A stretch of DNA of 9,999 nt from an uncultured Chthoniobacterales bacterium. Its GTDB lineage: Bacteria > Verrucomicrobiota > Verrucomicrobiia > Chthoniobacterales > UBA10450. The translations under genes and the position numbers were made by a program. Within the stretch, counting starts at the first letter, position 1. Every line of letters begins with the position of its first letter. The notes beneath the pieces are model-generated. The model was given only the letters and a program-made list of their open reading frames with translations. It was not told the DNA's origin and searched no databases. Below, in pieces: positions 5,206 through 9,999 of this stretch. The DNA is taken from the NCBI GenBank assembly GCA_955652255.1, contig CATPAW010000212.1, positions 1 to 9,999 on the forward strand, given 5' to 3'.

Positions 5206-7524
5206 ATGCGCGTTAAACGCCTTGACGCAATTGGAGCTTTCGTTTCCGGCCTGTTAGTTCTCACCTTTTGCCTGCTCCTGCTTTGGCGCGATCCGCTCGT
5301 ATTTTGGAACGACGATTATGAATTGTCGATCTTGCCTGTCTTTGCCGATGTCGCGCGCAGTTGGTCCGAAGGTTATCTCCCGCTGCTCAGTCCGTATTCC
5401 TGGGTCTGCAGCAATCTCGCCGGCGAATTTCAATACGGAACATTTTCGATTTTCATTAACGCGGCCGTCATTCTCATTTGGAAATTTTCGCTCAGCTTCC
5501 CCCAACAAGCCGCCGCACTTTCCATCACTCATCTTTTCGTCCTTGCCGCCGGCGCGTTTCTGCTCGCGCGCGATCGCGAATTATCCGCCCCAATGTCGAT
5601 CTTTGTCGCACTGGTCGCGGCTTTGAACGGCTGGATCATCTGTTGGGGCGCGACCGATTGGTTTGGCGCGCTTGGCGCGTTCGCCTGGTTGCCGTGGGCG
5701 TGGTGGGGCTTGGAGCGCGCGCTGGATACACAGCGAACTCGCTGGAGATTTTTGTGGCCGGTCCCATTCGTCTATCTCGTCGTCACCGGCGGATTTCCTT
5801 ACACCGTTTTGATGCTGGTGCTTTTGATCGTGTGGCTCTGCCTGCGATCGCTCATTCAAACGCGAAAGCCATTGTCAATCTTGCCGCTGCTCTTCGGCGC
5901 TGCTCTCGGCTTCGGTCTTGCCGCGCCGGCCTGGCTGGCAACTTTTGCTTACGTCCGCGGCTCCGCGCGCGAGCTGCAAGCCTCGTCCGCCCACTGGCAA
6001 TGGCTTGTTCCGCCCGCCGCATTGCCCGGGTTCATTTTGCCGTGCTGGAAAGTGAACTGGGCCGACTTTTCCACGCGCATGATGCCGCACAGCGCGACCG
6101 AGTTGTCCTGCGGGTTTGTCGCTATAGCCGCTCTCATCGCGGCATTTGTCGCAAGATATGCTATACGCGATTCACGTATAGCATCGTCGTTCACCCTTGC
6201 GGGCGAAACGGGGACGGAGGTGCCATCACTCCGGAAAATCCGATGGGAGCTCGGCTTGCTCTTGCTTGTTCTTGCGATCTCGATGTTGCCAAGCGCCGGA
6301 GTGTTTCGCTGGAGTTTTCGCTGGCTGCCGTTTTTTCATCTGATTCTTGCTCTTTGTGCCGCGGAAGCGCTCCGCAAGCTGAGTCGGGGGGCGCGCCCTC
6401 AATTGCTATCGCGCGAAATTTTTGCGTTACCCGGCATTATCGCATTCGTGCTTGTGGCATTGACAGCAATCACGATGTCGATCTTACACACGAACGGCCC
6501 GAATGCTTTTCCACTCACATGGATTTTTCTCGGGCTCTCGCTGCTTTGGGCGGTCTCGGAATTCTTTTCCGGTCAAAGCAAACAGCTTCTTGCGTGGACA
6601 CCGGCCTGCGTCACTTTTGCGTCGTTGGTGGCAACTTACTTTTGCCTCCCGCTGAATTGCGGCGTGCCGAAATACAATCTCGATCGACAATTACTCGAGG
6701 CCGCGCCGCTTGATCCGCAGCGGCTCTATTTGAGTATTTATCCAGCGGCCGAACACACCTATCGCATCGAGAAAAAACCGGGACGGGTCGGGCAGATTGT
6801 CCGGCCCGGAAGCACTTCGATGTGGGGCGGTTTGCATTTTATCAACGGCTATAGCCCGATTCTCGCCGCCGGCGTGGCGCGCGACTTCAACTTCGCCATT
6901 CACGGTGAAATCGATCCGGATTTCGGCAAATATTTGCTCACGGAACAAGCCGGGGCCGATGGCATATTGACCCGACTTGGCGTCGACGGAATTGCGGTTG
7001 CCTCGGAAGTGAATGTCGATCCACTGCCCGCGATCGAGTGGCGGCTCGTCGCGTCGACAGAAGAAGGCCGGGTCTTTCATCGGCGCGTTGCGCCGTTTGC
7101 GCGAGTGCGATCGGTTAGTTCGATTGATTCCCGGCCGGGCGACCAATTTGTTTCTGCGAATATTTCACGAATTGTAGAGTCGCGAAATCACATCGAGGTC
7201 GAGGTCGATGTGGCGAAAGGCGATCGCACGGCCTTGCTGACTTTTTCGCGTCCATACTTTCGCGGTTACGTCGCGCGAATCGCGGGCCAAAAACTCATCG
7301 TCGATTCGTATCGCAGCTTATTTCCGACGGTTGAACTACCCGCTGGTTCGCACGGGCGTCTTGTTCTGACTTACCGGCCGGCGTGGCTGGTTGTCGGCGG
7401 GGGATTGTCGATCTTGTGCGCGTTTTTCTTTTTGATCGCGAGCTTATTCGCTGCTGTTGTAGGGTGGCGATCTTCGCCGCCAATTTTTGTCAGCAGCGGC
7501 CAGGATGGCCGCCCTACAATTTAA
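5206..7524 (+). CDS. Large multi-pass membrane protein, YfhO-like (GT-C-type architecture)
   Basis: This 772-residue inner-membrane protein resembles YfhO-family proteins, which have the layout of GT-C glycosyltransferases and are linked in Firmicutes to modifying cell-envelope glycopolymers; the acceptor here is unknown. A first helix (about 10-28) is followed by the outward loop WRDPLVFWNDDYELS, whose acidic NDDYE is placed like the catalytic motif of GT-C enzymes. About ten further hydrophobic segments run to residue 482. A soluble C-terminal domain (about 485-725) follows, with the YfhO-like ending LTFSRPYFRGYVARIAGQ ... LPAGSHGRLVLTYRP and a final helix at 727-751. Codons 751-772 are supplied by the palindromic repeat at 7457-7519, so the natural C-terminus may have been altered. 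A polar loop at 317-345 carries a perfect 10-bp palindrome. The TAA overlaps the stop of the convergent reductase gene. No Shine-Dalgarno motif precedes the ATG, which lies 19 bases after the heptamer hairpin. Confidence 0.8.
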   Translation: MRVKRLDAIGAFVSGLLVLTFCLLLLWRDPLVFWNDDYELSILPVFADVARSWSEGYLPLLSPYSWVCSNLAGEFQYGTFSIFINAAVILIWKFSLSFPQQAAALSITHLFVLAAGAFLLARDRELSAPMSIFVALVAALNGWIICWGATDWFGALGAFAWLPWAWWGLERALDTQRTRWRFLWPVPFVYLVVTGGFPYTVLMLVLLIVWLCLRSLIQTRKPLSILPLLFGAALGFGLAAPAWLATFAYVRGSARELQASSAHWQWLVPPAALPGFILPCWKVNWADFSTRMMPHSATELSCGFVAIAALIAAFVARYAIRDSRIASSFTLAGETGTEVPSLRKIRWELGLLLLVLAISMLPSAGVFRWSFRWLPFFHLILALCAAEALRKLSRGARPQLLSREIFALPGIIAFVLVALTAITMSILHTNGPNAFPLTWIFLGLSLLWAVSEFFSGQSKQLLAWTPACVTFASLVATYFCLPLNCGVPKYNLDRQLLEAAPLDPQRLYLSIYPAAEHTYRIEKKPGRVGQIVRPGSTSMWGGLHFINGYSPILAAGVARDFNFAIHGEIDPDFGKYLLTEQAGADGILTRLGVDGIAVASEVNVDPLPAIEWRLVASTEEGRVFHRRVAPFARVRSVSSIDSRPGDQFVSANISRIVESRNHIEVEVDVAKGDRTALLTFSRPYFRGYVARIAGQKLIVDSYRSLFPTVELPAGSHGRLVLTYRPAWLVVGGGLSILCAFFFLIASLFAAVVGWRSSPPIFVSSGQDGRPTI
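6158..6184. repeat. Perfect 10-bp inverted repeat inside the membrane-protein gene
   Basis: ATGCTATACG at 6158-6167 and CGTATAGCAT at 6175-6184 are exact reverse complements around a 7-base loop. They encode residues about 318-327 (YAIRDSRIAS), in a polar loop between two membrane helices. The A/T-rich TATA cores contrast with the GC-rich surroundings. This may be a small inserted repeat tolerated because the loop is unconstrained. Confidence 0.65.
7457..7519. repeat. Double-palindrome (REP/BIME-like) repeat, copy B, overlapping coding sequence
   Basis: The outer arms TTGTAGGGTGGCGATCTTCG... (from 7457) and ...GGATGGCCGCCCTACAA (to 7519) pair at about 20 of 24 positions. Each arm is itself palindromic: GGCGA/TCGCC on the left, GGCCA/TGGCC on the right. 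The inner part is A/T-rich (AATTTTTGTCAGCA). It is the same architecture as the repeats at 4013-4079 and 8699-8777. This copy encodes the last 22 residues of the YfhO-like protein and ends one base before the overlapping stops of the two convergent genes. It could also act as a shared bidirectional 3'-end hairpin. Confidence 0.78.
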
Positions 7525-8690
7525 TACACGTCGCGCTTGTAACGTTTGTCGCTCTTCAGTTTCTCGACGTACCCGTTTGCCTCACCGACGCTCTTGCCGC
7601 CTTGCTCCTGCACGATCCTACGCAACGCTGCGTCGACATCTTTCGCCATGCGCCGCGCATCGCCGCAAACAAAAAACTGCGCGCCCTCGGAATCGATCCA
7701 CTTCCAGATCTCCGCTGCGTTCTCCAGCATGCGATGCTGGACATAAACCTTATGGGCTTGATCGCGCGACCACGCACAATCAAGCCGCGTGAGAATGCCT
7801 TCGCGCTTGAATTGATCGAAGTCTTCCTCGTAGGCATAATCGCATTTCTCCCGTTGCGACCCGAAGAAGAGCCAGTTTCTTCCTTTTGCACCGAGAGCCA
7901 TTCGTTCCTGCAAATAGGCGCGAAACGGGGCGATGCCGGTGCCTGGTCCGATCATGATGATCGGCGTGTCGGGATCTTCCGGCAGATGAAAATGTTTTGC
8001 AGAGCTGGGATAAACCGGCACGGGAACCTTGTCCGCGCGTTCAGCCAGAAATGACGAAGCCACGCCTTTGCGCAGACGGCCGTGACTTTCATAGCGGATC
8101 ACGTCGACGATGAAGTGCACTTGCTCGGGATGGACGCGCAAGCTTGACGCAACGGAGTAGAGCCGCGGCTGCAATTTCGTGAGCAGTCCAACGAATTCTT
8201 CCGGGCTAAACTTTGCGGAGGGATGCTCATTCAAAAAATCAATCACCTCCATGCCCCAAAGATATCGATCCAAATCTTCCTTGCGTTCCAGCTCGAGCAG
8301 GTCTTTCAACAGCAGCGCAGAGTTCGCGCGTTTAGTGATCGCTTTCAAGAATTTCGGCGTCGTTTGGGTGATGCGACAATCGCGCAGCAACGCTTCGCCC
8401 AAAGTGGTGTCGCCTTTTGGTCCTTTCACCGGCTCATCGCCTTTCGCACCGAGTGCGCGAATGATTTCCTCAACCAGATCGGGATCGTTGGTCGGATAAA
8501 CCGCCATCGAATCGCCCACTTCGAAGCTCAATCCCCAGCCGGTGAGATCGATTTCGAAATGACGCGTGTCCTTTGCCGATTCCGGCCCGCTCAAACGGCG
8601 ATTAACGACAAGTTTGCCTGGAAACGGATTGCTCCGCGTGTAAGGCGAAGTGGACGTGGCTGGTTTGAGTGGAGTGGTAACTTCCGGCAT
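7521..8690 (-). CDS. CysJ-like flavoprotein reductase lacking the FMN domain (sulfite reductase alpha-type)
   Basis: This 389-residue cytoplasmic FAD/NADPH reductase resembles the C-terminal two-thirds of sulfite reductase flavoprotein CysJ, which passes electrons from NADPH to a hemoprotein. The FAD_binding_1 region has the FAD motif RLYSVASS at 176-183 and GVASSFL at 209-215. The NADP domain has IGPGTGIAPFRAY at 247-259, FFGSQR at 275-280, the 2'-phosphate-binding SRDQ...KVYVQ at 308-318 and CGDARRMAKDV at 342-352. The protein ends in KRYKRDVY, very close to the CysJ end, with the C-terminal tyrosine that stacks on FAD. Its N-terminal 20 residues are low-complexity, and the flavodoxin (FMN) domain of a roughly 600-residue CysJ is absent, so it must pair with a separate flavodoxin or ferredoxin, or reduce its partner directly. 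The ATG at 8690 lies just downstream of a palindromic repeat with no Shine-Dalgarno motif. Its TAA shares TTAA with the convergent membrane-protein gene. Confidence 0.92.
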   Translation of the reverse strand: MPEVTTPLKPATSTSPYTRSNPFPGKLVVNRRLSGPESAKDTRHFEIDLTGWGLSFEVGDSMAVYPTNDPDLVEEIIRALGAKGDEPVKGPKGDTTLGEALLRDCRITQTTPKFLKAITKRANSALLLKDLLELERKEDLDRYLWGMEVIDFLNEHPSAKFSPEEFVGLLTKLQPRLYSVASSLRVHPEQVHFIVDVIRYESHGRLRKGVASSFLAERADKVPVPVYPSSAKHFHLPEDPDTPIIMIGPGTGIAPFRAYLQERMALGAKGRNWLFFGSQREKCDYAYEEDFDQFKREGILTRLDCAWSRDQAHKVYVQHRMLENAAEIWKWIDSEGAQFFVCGDARRMAKDVDAALRRIVQEQGGKSVGEANGYVEKLKSDKRYKRDVY

Positions 8691-8698
8691 GTCAGTTT

Positions 8699-8777
8699 TG
8701 TAGCGGCGATTTCTGGTCGTCGCAAATGTTCATCGAGTCTTTTCTTTGGTAATCGACGGTCACAGGCCGCCGCTACA
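8699..8777. repeat. Double-palindrome (REP/BIME-like) repeat, copy C
   Basis: TGTAGCGGCGATTTCTGGTC (from 8699) pairs with GGTCACAGGCCGCCGCTACA (to 8777), about 18 of 24 positions across the arms. Each arm also self-pairs: CGGCGAT with GTCGTCG (with G-T wobbles) and CGACGG with CCGCCG. The loop is longer than in the other copies and A/T-rich (about 8724-8753). It begins nine bases upstream of the reductase ATG, so it lies in that gene's 5' leader or promoter. Confidence 0.75.
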
Positions 8778-8806
8778 GTGCTCTCTGGCCTTCGGTGCCG
8801 ATTGTC

Positions 8807-8840
8807 CTTCTCGCGAGTCGGTCGCCCTTATAGCGAGAAG
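8807..8840. repeat. 8-bp inverted repeat in the divergent reductase/exporter gap
   Basis: CTTCTCGC at 8807-8814 and GCGAGAAG at 8833-8840 are exact reverse complements with an 18-base spacer containing TTATAG. The 229-base gap 8691-8919 separates two divergent genes and must hold both promoters. This repeat could be an operator or simply chance. Apart from it and the palindromic repeat I see nothing else certain in the gap. Confidence 0.35.
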
Positions 8841-8919
8841 AGATTCGTCGACCCGCAGTTGCGGTAGCGTTTGCGGAATTTAGAATCTGGTGCGCGTGTT
8901 CGTGCGAACGCGCTCGAAC

Positions 8920-9999
8920 ATGCCGCAAGAAAACGACCTGCCACCGAACCGATATGATTCGCCTCGTGGCCAACGCGCCGCGATCGCGCCGCCGCCGCGC
9001 CGGCCGGAGGCGCGATCGCATGATCCCTATGCTGCGTTTCGATCCCGTGGGTTCAGCTTGTTCACGCTTGGCAATTTATTGTCGATCATGGGCCGTCAGA
9101 TGCTCGCGGTCGCGGTCGAATGGGAAATTTACGCACGCACGCATTCGGCGACCGCGCTTGGTCTCGTCGGACTCGTGATCGCCGTGCCGGTGGTAGCGCT
9201 CTCACTGCCGGCCGGTCATCTGGCCGACCGATTCAGCCGCAAACGAATCATTCTGGTGTCGCAGATTTTCAGCGCACTGGCTTCAGTAGCGCTGGCATTG
9301 GTTTCCTGGAAACATCTTGCCATTCCGAACATGTCGATCTTGCGACAGGGAAACGGGATATTGCGAGCCATTGCCGCCGTCTTCGAGCGCCACCATCCGG
9401 CGTTCCATTTCGATGATGCTTCCATTCCCGTGATTTACCTTTTGCTTCTCATCTATGGAACGGCCCGCACTTTTGGATGGGCCGCGCGCAGCTCGTTTTT
9501 TCCAACATTGGTGTCTCGCGATGCTTTCGCCAACGCTGTGACCTGGAACAACAGCGTCTTCCAAATCGGATCGGTCGTCGGCCCGGGCATCAGCGGTCTC
9601 CTCGTCGCCCACGCCGGTTTTCCATTCGTTTACGCGCTCGACGCTCTCTGCGCGTTTTCGTTTTTTCTCCTCGTGCTGCCGATTCGCCGCGGCACGCGGA
9701 CCGCAAATCAAGTCGAGAAAAATCCGTGGCGCAGTTTGATTGCAGGCATGCGATTCGTCTTCAGCAAGAAAGTGATTCTTGCCACGATCACACTCGATCT
9801 ATTTGCGGTCTTGCTCGGCGGAGCGACCGCGTTGCTTCCGATTTATGCCGATCAAATCTTACATTGCGGACCGGTCGGTCTTGGTTGGATGCGCGCCGCG
9901 CCGGCGGTGGGCGCGTTTGTGACGGCGCTCGCTGTTGCCTACCTCCCGCCGATGAAACATGCCGGTAAAGCCTTGCTTTGGTGCGTGACCTGTTTCGGA
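8920..9999 (+). CDS. Major facilitator superfamily exporter (MFS_3/EntS-like), partial at window end
   Basis: These are the first 360 residues of an MFS transporter that continues beyond the window. It fits the MFS_3 group, which includes the enterobactin exporter EntS; the substrate is unknown. After a Pro/Arg-rich cytoplasmic tail (about 1-43), helix 1 begins at RSRGFSLFTLGNLLS. The loop 2-3 motif GHLADRFSRKR (motif A) follows, then the helix 4-5 region FFPTLVSRDAFANAVTWNNS with VVGPGISGLLV. After the central loop come GGATALLPIYADQIL and LGWMRAAPAVGAFV, all MFS_3-like. A polar insert of about 33 residues lies between helices 3 and 4. In-frame TAG at 8881 bounds the start. ATG 8920 is the only ATG before helix 1, although GTGs at 8890, 8896 and 8902 are possible. 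No Shine-Dalgarno motif is seen. It is transcribed divergently from the reductase. Confidence 0.9.
   Translation, partial: MPQENDLPPNRYDSPRGQRAAIAPPPRRPEARSHDPYAAFRSRGFSLFTLGNLLSIMGRQMLAVAVEWEIYARTHSATALGLVGLVIAVPVVALSLPAGHLADRFSRKRIILVSQIFSALASVALALVSWKHLAIPNMSILRQGNGILRAIAAVFERHHPAFHFDDASIPVIYLLLLIYGTARTFGWAARSSFFPTLVSRDAFANAVTWNNSVFQIGSVVGPGISGLLVAHAGFPFVYALDALCAFSFFLLVLPIRRGTRTANQVEKNPWRSLIAGMRFVFSKKVILATITLDLFAVLLGGATALLPIYADQILHCGPVGLGWMRAAPAVGAFVTALAVAYLPPMKHAGKALLWCVTCFG
8980..9019. repeat. Perfect 11-bp GC-rich inverted repeat in the exporter's 5' coding region
   Basis: GCGATCGCGCC at 8980-8990 and GGCGCGATCGC at 9009-9019 are exact reverse complements around an 18-base, almost pure G/C spacer. 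Each arm contains the octamer-type palindrome GCGATCGC or CGATCG. The segment lies 60-100 bases downstream of the ATG and encodes part of the Pro/Arg-rich N-terminal tail (AIAPPPRRPEARS). In mRNA it would form a very stable hairpin near the start. Confidence 0.65.

Noticed and set aside
5478..6713. 411-codon plus-strand frame inside the membrane-protein gene
   Set aside because: It is Arg/Cys-rich without hydrophobic or domain structure, while the overlapping frame gives a coherent YfhO-like protein; it is a shadow frame of GC-biased DNA.
7383..8054. 223-codon plus-strand frame antisense to the reductase
   Set aside because: It crosses the end of the membrane-protein gene in another frame and opposes conserved reductase motifs; no domain is recognisable.

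Overview
The window reads as ordinary chromosomal DNA from a moderately GC-rich bacterium. Several features make me lean towards a soil-type Verrucomicrobia (Spartobacteria/Chthoniobacterales) relative: short paired palindromes that begin TTGTAG and end CTACAA, a heptamer hairpin, start codons without visible Shine-Dalgarno motifs, and the mix of protein families. This assignment is inference from style; no rRNA or marker gene is present to prove it. Eight protein-coding loci cover almost everything, and I see no tRNA, rRNA, CRISPR array, transposase or phage gene.

Layout. Positions 1-407 (+) hold the C-terminal half of a sulfotransferase cut by the window edge. It converges on a minus-strand block running 3968 down to 470: a secreted DUF1460 cysteine hydrolase, then a three-gene ABC importer of the NrtABC/SsuABC/TauABC type (binding protein, ATPase, permease). 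The three importer genes are joined by two TGATG stop/start overlaps. The binding-protein gene is broken in this sequence by an apparent loss of one base near 2889: its signal peptide and first 35 residues lie in one frame and the remaining 281 in another. Divergently, from about 4081 (+), come a metallo-beta-lactamase-fold hydrolase and a large multi-pass membrane protein resembling YfhO. A minus-strand flavoprotein reductase (8690-7521) resembles the FAD/NADPH half of sulfite reductase CysJ. It meets the membrane protein tail-to-tail, sharing the four bases TTAA. A major-facilitator exporter starts near 8920 (+) and runs off the end.

Repeats explain most of the non-coding DNA. Three copies of a double-palindrome repeat (about 4013-4079, 7457-7519 and 8699-8777) sit in the DUF1460/hydrolase promoter gap, in the last 22 codons of the membrane protein, and immediately upstream of the reductase. 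A different repeat, two opposed arrays of a 7-base unit (AACGYYC) forming a hairpin of about 30 bp, fills the gap at 5108-5186.

How the genes may relate: the sulfotransferase, an importer family that often carries sulfonates, and a CysJ-like reductase all fit sulfur metabolism. However, they are on different strands and in different units, no desulfonating oxygenase or sulfite-reductase hemoprotein is visible, and the importer's substrate cannot be read from sequence. I did not find a clearly new multi-gene system. The most notable signals are the frameshifted binding protein, the repeats (one of which supplies the end of a protein) and the reductase lacking its FMN domain.
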